Source: Nematostella vectensis
Taxonomy: Eukaryota; Cnidaria; Anthozoa; Actiniaria; Edwardsiidae
Direction: 5' to 3'
Length of the DNA stretch: 64,000 bases
Assembly (NCBI RefSeq): GCF_932526225.1
Contig: NC_064047.1
Location: 7,997,501 to 8,061,500 of the forward strand
The translations under genes and the position numbers were made by a program. Shown here in pieces: positions 11,326 to 23,700 of the stretch. Every line of letters starts with the position of its first letter. The stretch's first letter is position 1. The notes beneath the pieces were generated by a model. The model saw nothing but the letters and a program-made list of their open reading frames with translations, was not told the origin of the DNA and searched no databases.

Positions 11326-12117
11326 GTTTATTTCAACTACCACTTTCGCTGGTAAACTGAATTACAGTGGTATGGTCATAACACATGACGAAGTTATTTG
11401 CCATAAATATCACTGGTAACGAACGGTTACAAACTCATTAAGCCTAGAGGTCATTCCTTGAAATGTATCAGTTCTCTGTGTACCCGATCTCAGAGAGTAG
11501 CCATGGCTTATTGTATCGCCTCTAGGAGAAACATAGCTTAGAGGAGGAGACGTTCTAGCTTTGGTCGCAAATGAGCGACATAGGCAATCCCGGCGCTCAG
11601 CAAGGGACCAGAGTCCAGAGCTGTGAAGGGCGGTGATATACTCGACCTGCGGAAAGATGATGCGCATCGCCCTCCTCTAAACTGTTTCAAGCATGTCTGA
11701 AAGATAGGCAGGAAGCCCATCCCATACGGGCGCGGCAAATTCAAGGACAGATCTAATTAGTGAACAGTATATGCGCACCAGATCATTGGGCTGGACACCA
11801 GCCTTCTTAAGTGTTCGTAGCGCATAAAGGCGTTTGTTTGCCTTCTTATTGATAAAGTCGACATGCACATTGCACGTGAGGTCGCTACTTATATGAACCC
11901 CAAGAATCTTATAACTGTCCACTTTCTTTACAGGAGCTCCAAAAATGTTCAATTGGACCGGGACCGGGCTAGCTGAAATATACTGCAGGAAATTTATCTC
12001 TAGCTCCCTACATTTCTTAGGATTTAAACGCATACCACGGCTTTCAGCAAAGGAACTAACATCTTTTACGGGGTATTGCAAATAGCTAGGACTTCAACGT
12101 GGTACTACTTGGAAGAC

Positions 12118-12532
12118 CAGGGGCGTACGCAGCCTATAGGCCTGCAGTCACTGGACTGCAAAAAAAATTGGCGATCTTATTTGCATAACTAGGGGAAAAA
12201 TAAAATGTTTACTCATTCATTTTTATGTACGAAGTTTTATATATATGATGAGGAAAAAAGCTATAATTTTCTTAATCATGTTAGTCTACAGATGATTTGA
12301 AAACATTGTTATGTCGTTCATTGCCACGCGACGACTGAAGTCCTATTTCAGATCGAATATGACAGAGGATCGTGTAATATTCTCAAAAGTCTGACGCATT
12401 GACGCAAATTTCAAACCCAAAAGCGGAATCTATGACGGGGATCTTCACGGGGATGCGGGATGAGGGGCCACGCCCTCATTCAGATTCTGAATGCTTTGAC
12501 TGCAATTTGTTAAAACCCTGCGTACGCCCCTG
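12118..12532. mobile_element. 415-bp MITE inserted in the LINE RT
   Basis: Perfect terminal inverted repeats CAGGGGCGTACGCAG (from 12118) and CTGCGTACGCCCCTG (to 12532) are flanked by a direct repeat AAGAC (12113-12117 and 12533-12537). Removing the element plus one AAGAC rejoins the flanking RT reading frame, so the boundaries are exact. The interior has no coding capacity. Confidence 0.85.
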
Positions 12533-12811
12533 AAGACGGTCGTATCATCTACATACTTCAGTCGCGTAGGCCAATTTGAAACTAGCCGATTAACTAAGAT
12601 CGCGAATAGCATGGGAGCTAGTTTGGTCCCCTGGGGGATTCCCCCATTAGGGCGCACGGGCGAAGACAATGAGCTGCCAATTCTAACATAATGTGGCCTT
12701 TTACTAAGGAAGGAGCATAACCATCTAATTAAGAAAGGGTGGACATTTAGAAAGCGCAGCTCATTCAGCAAGGAGTAGTGATCAACCAAATCGAACCCCT
12801 TGCTGAAATCG

Positions 12812-13380
12812 TCATTTATTTGAAGGTAGTATGTGAGTGGATTTATACTAAAACAATTAGACTACTCGTTCTTGTTATCTATGAGTCAAATAGTCAACTT
12901 GGCACTCTGCACCTTGTTGACTATCTATTGACTTGAACTTGTAGTCTAATTGTTAAATTGAAAAAGGGTGTGTGTGTTGGGGATGGACGGGTGGTTGGGG
13001 CTGGTGTATCTTGCAATTGTTCTAGCAGGGAAAGAGATAACTAGACAAAGGAAGCAGCTGATGCAACTTCATTAGAGGATCAGAAACAAAGTTGATAATG
13101 CACCACTCATTGAGTGCAGTTTTTGGAGGCTCTAAAACTTCAAAATCATTCAGAGTTATTGCATTTTTAAAAAGTCATACATTGACTGTAAAACATAAGG
13201 CATTTTAGAGGTGAGAGTGTCACCAGCTCTTTTTTATCTTTTAGGGGGCACCCCCCCCCCCCCCATGGCACTGATCGAGCCAGGAGTAAAAACTGGTAAG
13301 GGGGCAGTACATTAGGTGTCAAAGGGGTATATTAGACCAAGAGACTGGATTTGAAGTGGAGGATAAATACAGAGGCAGAA
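12812..13380. other. No gene seen
   Basis: Sequence upstream of the truncated LINE. It contains a C tract near 13251-13264 and no coding exon that I can support. Confidence 0.5.
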
Positions 13381-13860
13381 GCAGCAATGAATTGATGGTA
13401 TAAAACAACAAAAAATTGATGTTATAAAACAACAAAAAATTGATGGTAAAAAACAACAAAAAATTGATGGTATAAAACAACAAAAAATTGATGGTATAAA
13501 ACAACAAAAAATTGATGGTATAAAACAACAAAAAATTGATGGTATAAAACAACAAAAAATTGATGGTATAAAACAACAAAAAATTGATGGTATAAAACAA
13601 CAAAAAATTGATGGTATAAAACAACAAAAAATTGATGGTATAAAACAACAAAAAAATTGATGGTATAAAACAACAAAAAATTGATGGTACAAAACAACAA
13701 AAAATTGATGGTATAAAACAACAAAAAATTGATGGTATAAAACAACAAAAAATTGATGGTATAAAACAGCAAAAAATTGATGGTATAAAACAACAAAAAA
13801 TTGATGGTATAAAACAGCAAAAAATTGATGGTATAAAACAACAAAAAATTGATGGTATAA
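13381..13860. repeat. 24-bp minisatellite (TTGATGGTATAAAACAACAAAAAA)
   Basis: About 20 head-to-tail units of roughly 24 bp with rare single-base changes (an extra A, a TAC for TAT, GC for AC). Because 24 is a multiple of three, all three minus-strand frames stay open over long stretches. These are artefacts, not genes. Confidence 0.95.
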
Positions 13861-14733
13861 GCAGGCAGATAGAGGGTGCACACACTCCCTCCTCAGATGT
13901 AAAAATGATTCGTTTTATATATTTAAAAAATATTCTCTTTTCATATGATATGTATGAATATGCTACCCCCCCCCTAAGAATGAGAGGTAAACTGACACTG
14001 AGGGTATGTGCAGTATGTTGGCTTACATCTTAGGAACCAGGAACGAAAACTGTTTTTACTATTTTGGAGGTCGATACACAATCAGTGTTTTAAAACAACA
14101 GTAGTAGATAGCACTATACATTGCATCAACCGCAAGCCTAAAATAATACACATATAACTTACATGCGAAACAGCAACTAAACGACACAGACAACCAAAAT
14201 AAATGTGGTTTGAACGTAAAAATTCCACCACGTTATAAAGAAACTGATTACTTACCAAAACATTTACTGTTTTAGCAGCAAGGATTTTAATTTTAGATCT
14301 TTTTGTAGCTGATTCATGTAGGAATAAAGAATCCTGTTTCGCTGTTTATTGAAGAAGTTGACGTTGCACAGGACGGAAAGCGATCGAGTCTCTCTACGAA
14401 AACACAGGAAACCCAACCGGAAGTAGCTTAGTCTTCTGAAAGTACAATGTCTAGTTACAATGATACGAACTATTACCAAAGTAAAAAATATAAAAAAAGA
14501 AGAGAGGAAAGTAGTTGGACATGGTAAATAAATAGGAATGTCTTTCGAAATAAACAAAATATGATTATATCAGAAAAGGGTTTTATTTGGGTTTCCTGTG
14601 CGCTTGGTCGCTTGGCCGCCATCTTTTTGTTATTGAATACGACGCTTATCTCAGTTGGGTTCAAATGTGAACGGTTCCAGTGCACTATTGCACAATTGGA
14701 GCCCACATTAGGACCGAAATCAATTTACAAGTG
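13861..14733. other. Upstream region of the FYVE-ankyrin gene
   Basis: No coding exon supported. Around 14610-14625 'GGCCGCCATCTTTTTG' resembles a reverse-oriented YY1-type promoter word, 110 bp before the chosen start codon. This is a weak promoter hint only. Confidence 0.35.
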
Positions 14734-17700
14734 ATGGAGAGCTCCAATATATCGATAGACGAGGGTAAGGCCTTATAACTGTGTAGAATTTACCGAAGTG
14801 ATTCCATCCCCGTGCAAGAACGCTTGTTGTTGTGTTGTTGCGGTTGTTGTTAATATTCGCGTGAGTCAAGCGAAGAGTTTAGTATTGTTTCAATATCTTT
14901 TTAATCTCATGCTAATCTGTGTCATTACTCTGTAGTGCTGTAGTACACGCGATTGCTATCAACGAATTTGCAGAATGGTTTTTTGTGCAATTAAAGGGTG
15001 GCTTCGAGAGTATATTGTAAATTAATTTTGTAAACATTTTAACAATTGAAACGTTGAATGTTTTGATGTTAGAAAAGCAACATTGACATATTGACAATTT
15101 CAAACAATACTGATTTTCTTCAACATAGCTCTTTCAAGGCATTTTTTCCTGTATTTTAGAAAATGTCTCATACATTTACTGTATTTTTGGCTGCTAGAAG
15201 GGGGGGGTGGGGGCTTGGCCACCCTCTGGCTACGCACCTGCTGAAAATGTCTTTCGGGTCCCACCAATTCAAAAGGGAAAAAGAAGCTACTACATATTTC
15301 CCCACCCACCCATTAATACACAATACTCCAACCCTCTCTACTCAATAGGATGATTTAAATTCCTGACAATGGCACCTAAGGAAGCACATGTTGGATTGAG
15401 CTTGCATGTTTTTCTGCTAACCATTCACTCACTCTTTTTAGTAGCCCTTAACCCCAAAACCATCAGGATGGCATTTGATTTTTTCTCACGTTCTCTTCAG
15501 TATGCGAGGCTGGCAAAAATTGGAATCAAAATCATTTATTTGTGAGCCAGTTCCCTGCTTATCCCCTATGTACCCACCACAAATTAATGGGGTAGCCTTT
15601 CTCACTCTCAAAAACTCTTATCTAAATACGCGTTTTTATAAGAATGTCTAATTTTAGTTGATTCTGGGCCATTCTTATTTTTGGGGAATTTGAAGGCTGT
15701 TCTTAAGGATGTTCTTAAATTTGTGTGTATAAACATAATGACTACATGAATTATTAGAAAGAGAATTACACACATGATACAGTACTTGTGGTTGTTGTTA
15801 TTATGAGCATAATAATATGATTTTTAGGCAAAACACTAACTCTAGGACTCTAGAATTAATATTAGGAAGAGGCCGGTCTTTGCTATCAAAGCCAACACGC
15901 AACGTTTTGCAAAAAGTTTTTTAATGTTCAATGCCTCCACTAAATTTTACGACTAGATATCTAATCAACACAGTATAGATTTGATCAAGCCTGTAATTTT
16001 AGATTCATATTTTAGATTTTTAGAATTTTTAAGTATTTGACTATTGTAACATAACGCAACGTTTTGCAAAAAGTTTTTTAATGTTCAATGCCTCAACTAA
16101 ATTTTACAACTAGATATTTAATCAACGCAGTATAGATTTGATCAAGCCTGTAATTTTAGATTCATATTTTAGATTTTTAGAATTTTTAAGCATTTGACTA
16201 TTGTAACATAACGTAATTCAACCTTCGTAATTCAATCACTAACAAAATGATACCTTGGTGCTATCTCAGCCTCAAAATGTTTTTAGCATGTTCTTGTTCA
16301 TGTTCATGAATTTGTTGAAATCTCAGGCTGGTCATTCTTATTAAAAGGTTCTTATACAACATAAAGGGTGTATGTCCTGAGAATGTATCTGTTAAGGAAA
16401 AAAGCCAGTAACCTTTGTTTATACCTTTTGGTACAGATGCTAAACAGTGCAGTGACTGTAGCAAGTCTTTCAAAGCTTGTCAATGCAAGGTATGGAATAC
16501 TAAACTCACTCCTTTTACTAGCTCCTAAACCCCAAACCCTCTATTTGAAGCAGAATATTGGTGAATATTTTTCTGATATTCATTTTGTCTAACAATTATT
16601 ATTTAGGGTTGAGGTTAAAACCTGGCATTGTTTTTAAGGTTTATTCTACTGATACCTCCTCGTGGTTGGGTGTGGTATGCATTAAATTCCAACTTAGCCA
16701 TACCTGTTTCCCAGCTCATCAGCATAAGGAAATAATATACTGAATCCTGAAATTTACTGAGAAGGGGGAGGGGAGGGAGTGGGTGAATGCATAGGTATCA
16801 TATCATGCTTGAGGACCCAGGGCGTCGCAGAGGTCAGCAGAGGTGAGCGAAGTGGAGGGGGGGGGGGGAGAAAAGACGCCCTGGGCAAGCGATTTGTAAA
16901 AGTTTGTATTAAAACAGTTTCTCAACTCGCTATTTGGTTGGTCCCTCTTAATCCCCAATTATGAGAGACCAATGAAATCACCCCTATTTTCCCATGTTGG
17001 CCACAAAGTCTGCAGTGAGCCGACCAGCCTGACAGGTCACAACACCAACATGCTGGAGGACAGACAGGTATCGGCTGATACGGGTATCATTGGCTGCGTG
17101 CGAGGACGCACAAGATAGCAGTTCGGGTATCGGCTGATACGGGTATCATTGGCTGCGTGCGAGAGGACGAACAAGATAGCAGTTCGGGTATCGGCTGATA
17201 CGGGTATCATTGGCTGCGTGCGAGAGGACGAACAAGATAGCAGTTCGGGTATCGGCTGATACGGGTATCATTGGCTGCGTGCGAGAGGACGAACAAGATA
17301 GCAGTTCGGGTATCGGCTGATACGGGTATCATTGGCTGCGTGCGAGAGGACGAACAAGATAGCAGTTCGGGTATTGGCTGCGTGACCTCCACAGTTCGTT
17401 TGCTTGTAAACTTTGGCCATGTAACCAGGAGCTAAGGCTTTGATCTTGTAGATCGCGCTGTTTCTGAAGCTATTTTACTGGTAATTTGGCGCAATAGTTC
17501 CTGCTTTGTTTCCATCCATCTTCGCAGCCTGGATCTGTACAGGACCCGAAATGATCCCAGGACCTGAAACGATCCCAGGACCCGAAATGATCCCCAAAAG
17601 TACCCCAACTGATACCGGGACCCGAAACGATCCCCGGGAGTCCCCGAAATGAACCCAAAAAGTACCGCATGACAGCTCAATTATTGGCTTAAGAAACTGT

Positions 17701-20700
17701 TTTAATACTAACTCTTACAGAACGCTTGCCCAGGGCATCTTTTCTCCCCTCTTCTTTCTCCCCTCCCTCTCCCCCTCCGCTGCGCTTGCCTCATCTTACC
17801 TCTGCTATATGCCCTGGGTCCCTGAGGATATGGTATCATGTTAGACAAAGAATATTTTTTAATCCCACAAACTGTAGTTACATCAGTTTTTTTTGCCGAT
17901 AAAGTTTAACTGAGGCAAACCGGCTATGCCATGCTGACGAGTCCTAATAAGGACGAAACAGCTGTCCATGGTTGCCGAACTGCACGGGTAATAGACTGTG
18001 CTTTAACAGCGGTCATATCGCGACGCATGCGTAACAGCAAAGTCCAAGCGTGGCTAATTTGCATTGATAAACACGGCTTTGACAAGCTTTATGTATCGAG
18101 CTGAAAATACAATGAAACGTTTTTGTAGCAGCTAAGAACAGCGCTAAACAGCTAAGGCTCAAATTTTCACAGTTAGTTCTTGTTGATATTACCATGTTAA
18201 CCCGTGTATAATACACAACATTCCACTGTTTTGCTAATTTGTGTGGTATTGTGCTAATTATAATTATCAAAAGATTCATACAAAATGAAGCCACCAGAAT
18301 AAACACAAAAAGGGCAGTAGTAACAGAGGAAGATGGAATAGAATAGCTTAAGGAGTTTAAATTTACAAGCTGAAATGTGTACTAGAACAAAACAAGAACA
18401 ACAAAAACTATATTATGTGGCCAAGTCAAAGTTTGTATTTCTATTATGGTGTTTTTTTATAAAAAGGCCTTGACAATTGGGGTGTGTATCCATCCCACAC
18501 AGAAAGATGCATACAGTACATATCTGAATAAAAGAGTAGTGAAATACTGTAGCTTATTCAACAGTATAGTATTCTGTCCAGAAAAAAAAGTAGAAGTGCT
18601 CTTTGTCAGTGTTTTGTAAACTGGTGTTTAGTACTAGCCTTTGCCTCTTGATGGATTAAAAGTTTTTCACTAGACTTCACCTAGACATATAATAAACACC
18701 AAATGGCATTTGTTATGTAATATTTAACATTTCAGGCTTGTACCAAGTGCGGCTCAATATTCAGAAGATATTTTGGCACAACGTTGGTGAAAGGAAGGTG
18801 TGTAACTGCCTACAAATGTATGAAATGAGATATAACTACAACATATATATGCCAAAGGTCACAAATTGTTCTATATGATAATGATAACAATCATTCATGA
18901 TTACAAATTTTTTATTTTTGTTATGATGATGATGATGATTATGCTGTATCCCTCCTCTAGAGAGGTAACAGTTACAGTTTAAACAGTTTATTTTTTTGTG
19001 ACTAAAAGTACATTTTTTTAAAATTAAAGGTTGGCCAATAAATGGAGCTTTGAAGAAAAGAGGAACACTAAAAATACTTATATTTCAGTAGAAAATGCTT
19101 AGCTTCATTTTTGGCCTGAAACCAAGATGGCATATCAGAATGCTATATTACTACAATAGCAGGTTTCAAAATATTGGGAGGGGGGAAAAACTGTAGACAA
19201 CACTCCCCCTGCCCCTGTCTTCTGTTTTGCCCTTTGAATGTTTTTTTTTATCTTGTTCCTCAGATCACATTGTCGTGTCTGTTGTGCTGCTGTTTGTGCA
19301 ACATGTCATATGGTTGTTCAGAACAGATTTAAGGTGGGTTTGTCAGTGGAGGAAGGTGAGAAGCGCCCCCCAAGGGTTTTCCCAAAGCACTGGCTGATGG
19401 AAAACAGTTGAAAGCATGCCAAATTTTGATATGAACACTTGATTTTGTTTTATATTTAATCAATGGTACAGTATAACTGAATATATGATCCCTAAATACC
19501 TTAGGGCTATAGCCCTTCCCTACTTGACTGCTAAAAGTTATCATAATGACAAAATAGCCAAATTTTAGACTTTTTGATCTGATATCAATGCCCATGCACC
19601 CCTTTGTTTCCCACCCTCCCTCTGGGAAATCTTGGTTGTGGGTCTGGGATTTGCATGAAGAAAATGACCACGGCCCATTTTACACATGAAGTCCATGCAT
19701 CCCTAACCTGCAAAAACCGCTTTGTTATGGAACACTTTGTAAGGACAATAGCAGGACTATTTATATTTTTTGTGGGGACACCATATAAAGACATAAAGAA
19801 AACTGGGGGTTCATAGCCATGTCCCAAGTGGTCATTTCCTCATAATTCATTAACATACAGGGATTGAGGGGGGGGGAGGGTGGAGAACAAGAGCCCAACC
19901 ACCTCCCCCTGCTTGTCATGGAGGACCAACCAAATTTGATAAATATTAGAAAATTTGAAAATCAGGATAGTTATATACATATTTGGTATTTGTATCTTCC
20001 TTGGACCCCCTGCTAGGAATCTGAATAACACCCACTTACTGTCAATGCTTTTCCAGGGACATTCTTGTAAAGTCTGAAATGTCACGGTTCCCTCAACAAA
20101 GAGTAGTGTTTGGCTCTTGTCACTTGCAGATTTGCACAAGATGCCACATTCGACAAAAAGAAGAAGAAATTGATACTCAAAAAGCACTGACTGCCATTGA
20201 CCATGCAAAGTCTGGGAGAAGTGAGTGGCGATTAAAAACATAGCAACAATATACCCCAAGGAAATAAAGTTGGGTGCAAAACATTCCACAGTACTTTATG
20301 ATTTGTCAGCAAATAAATAAGTGAAAAAGATAGAGGAGCTCAAATTTCATTCTGATAATTCTCCTCCTGTTTTTAAGACTTGTGAAGGATAACGCCCAAA
20401 GCCTGCTCCTGTCACCGCACATTTTACTCATCAATTTTTATAAATTCAGGTTACTTTGAAACTTCTTGTTATCACAGAGATTATTAAAATGTGAAATCTT
20501 ACAGGTTTCTTTTTTATAATGACCATTAAATGCTTCTTATTGTGTAGACAGGTGATTAGATATTCAGTGTGTTTGATTAACAGAAGCAAATCTGTTGTTA
20601 TAGGTGATTCATCAACGTCACAGATCTCCTCTGAGTATGTTTTCATAAATGTAGCTGCATCAGTGTCGCTAACACCAGAGCAGAGAAAAGAGGCCCTTTT

Positions 20701-23700
20701 TGAATCTGCTAAGAAAGGTACATAAAGTTTTGCATCAGTATCACTAACACCAGAGCAGAGAAAAGAGACACTTTTTGAATCTGCTAAGAAAGGTACATAA
20801 AGTTATGCATCAGTATCACTAACACCAGAGCAGAGAAAAGAGACCCTTTTTGAATCTGCTAAGAAAGGTACATAAAGTTATGCATCAGTATCACTAACAC
20901 CAGAGCAGAGAAAAGAGACCCTTTTTGAATCTGCTAAGAAAGGTACATAAAGTTATGCATCAGTGTCACTAACACAGAGCAGAGAAAAGAGGCCCTTTTT
21001 GAATCTGCTAAGAAAGGTACATAAAGTTATGCATCAGTGTCACTAACACAGAGCAGAGAAAAGAGGCCCTTTTTGAATCTGCTAAGAAAGGTACATAAAG
21101 TTATGCATCAGTGTCACTAACACCAGAGCAGAGAAAAGAGGCCCTTTTTGAATCTGCTAAGAAAGGTACATAAAGTTATGCATCAGTGTCACTAACACCA
21201 GAGCAGAGAAAAGAGGCCCTTTTTGAATCTGCTAAGAAAGGTACATAAAGTTATGCATTGATGTTTTGTTGATTTTATTAGACCTAAGGAAAAAAGCATG
21301 CATGAAGTAAATGTGATTTCAGTTCAATTAAATTCATAGTAAGCTGGAAATTTTTACATTGAGTCCGTTTGATAAAAATGAAAAATGATATTGTTCCTGG
21401 AACAAGTTCAATACTTAGTTTATAATTTTGTGATTTTTCTTATAGGTGATCATTATGCCATGATTACACTGTTGAATGCCAAGGCAGATGTCAATACTAA
21501 AGGTAGCCTCCCCTCCCCCTCCTTCTCTTCCTTTTCTTTGACTCCAACAAAGGGCTAATGTTTGTGATGTCAGCTCAGCTTTTTTAACATGCAATTTCAA
21601 CCTTGTGTTGATTTATTTCCCTGATTCCACCACCCCTATGTACAGTAGACCACCTTTTTTTCTCTACAGTAGTCTTTCTAGTCATACCATGTGCATGAGT
21701 CTCATGATACATACAAACCCATTTTTTTAATGTCAATCATACGCATAAAATAGCTCAAGCTCCAAAATTTGAAAAGACATTGTTTTAAGAGACAAATCCA
21801 GCTCATTTATTAATGCTTTGTCCTCAGATGCCAGTAGGAACACGCCTTTATTCTACGCAGCAGAAGGTGGACACCTCCCTTGTGTAGCCCTGCTCATGGT
21901 GAGTCTTACTTGCTTTACAAATATTGTAACTGTGCATATCTTTTCTCCCCCCTAATTGATATCAGAGGATATTCACACCTACTGTATTATTCTAATGTGC
22001 CAAAGCATTTCATCCACTTTCATTATTGGCATACTTCTCATGTGTGTTCCTGGGTGGTTTGCGCATCACGCCCAACACATAAAATTGCTGTTTATTTGAG
22101 ATTATTTTATTTTGATTTCGCAACCACTCTTTTAATCTCTAGGAACGAGGCGCCAGTGTCACTGTTGTTAATGATGTAAGTCTTGGAGACGTTTGTGTTA
22201 TTGTTTGAGTGTATCTTAAGGCAGAAAACTTCTTCCTCACTAGACTAGAAGGTCAAGTAAGTCGAAACTTACTAATGCCAATTTTCTTTCAAATGGCCAA
22301 TTAAAAATACTGACCTACATGTATGTCACATTAGTTATACCTGATACGCTAATCTGGTTACATGATCTTCAAATGCTGGTTACTTACACAGCTGAAATGG
22401 GCCTCGAATATAGGGGGGGGGGGGTGATAAATAAACAAAATGAGTGGATGTACGTGGCCCCACCTGCCCTACCCCCAGATATAGTACGGCCCTGACTTAT
22501 TAGTGATTTGAATAACTTTGCAGGCTGGTTGGACCCCCCTACATGCTTTAGCTTGGTAAGGTCACGTTATAAGGTTCTTCTCGTGATGCATTGCGCCCGT
22601 TTTGACAACTGGCAACAATGTTTAAGTCCACGAGAATGGATCACCATTCGAATCAGCTTTTATAAACAAACAGTATTTTGTTCTTTTTTCTTAGGAAAGG
22701 TGCTACGGACGAACACGTGGAATGTGCCGAACAACTCATCCAGGTAATGCTTTCACACAATAGAGCTATTAACAGCGTCACGCAACATGTTGTGTCACGG
22801 TGTCGTGCACTTTTAGTTGTACCTTAGCTATCACACATGTCACCCAGCATTGTAACGCAATCCCTTCACACTCATGCACCACATTATAACGCAATCCCTT
22901 TTCACTTATGTCACATGGCATTGTGTAACGCAATCCCTTCTCAGTCGTGTTACTCTGTATTTTAACGCAACCCCTTCTTACCTTTCCACACTACATTGTA
23001 ACGCAATCTCTTCTCACTTTTTCACACTGCATTGTAACGCAATCCCTTCTCACTTATGTCACTCTGATGTAACGCAATCCCTTCCTGTCACAGATGGGCG
23101 CTGACGTGTTCGCTTTGACGAGTACTCAAGAGACGGCCGCTGACCTTGCTGATCGCTGTGGCGGTAAACCCGAACTTGTTAAACTATTGCAGGCCGCTGA
23201 AGGTGAGATGTGATAAATACCCTATTTTCTTCATTAGGCACTGCACTTGGAATAAAATACTCGTCCTTAATAAACCCCGCAAATATTTTTTTCTCTTGTC
23301 TGAATCACTATTCCTGGCTTTAATTGTTTTATCGTTTTCGAATACTTCGGGCGGTGGATTTTGCTAGCGGTGGTTTTGTTTTGCTCGTGCGAAAAGTAGA
23401 CTACTTCTCTCCACAACCTTAACAATATAAGTACGGTGCATTGATTTTCGCACAACTACAATTAGTACAACTATGCAATTAGATCAATAATCTACTGTTC
23501 AGTCAAGTATTTAAAAGATCACGGTTCTAGCGCGCTTTTTTTTTTATAAAAAAAACTCGTTTGCAGCAACTTTGTGACTTATAGGACAACATACTCCATC
23601 TTTTTCCTTGCAGTCGACGTCGCCATCAAGCACTTGCAGAGGATGATACGCAAGTCATCAGGTAACGCAACTCATCAGGTAACGCAACTCATCAGGTAAC

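Larger units (their letters stand above)
11247..12811 (-). pseudogene. 5'-truncated non-LTR retrotransposon (LINE) reverse transcriptase remnant
   Basis: Read on the minus strand from 12811: palm and finger segments (FDLVDHYSLL, GIPQGTKLAPMLF), the catalytic YVDD box at about 12548-12560, then RT thumb and C-terminal sequence (SRGMRLNPKKC, YKILGVHIS, PVWDGLP). A further C-terminal part at 11410-11667 is in another frame. Damage includes a 415-bp MITE inserted right after the YVDD region, an in-frame TGA just past it, and a frameshift near 11675. The 5' half, including the endonuclease, is missing. The 3' end runs into an (ATT)n tail at 11247-11324, as in CR1/L2/jockey-like LINEs. The family assignment within LINEs is approximate. 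Confidence 0.82.

Noticed and set aside
13312-13885. Three overlapping long minus-strand ORFs with FFVVLYHQ/FCCFIPSI-type repeats
   Set aside because: They are produced by a 24-bp minisatellite whose unit length keeps all frames open. No start context, splice signal or family supports coding.
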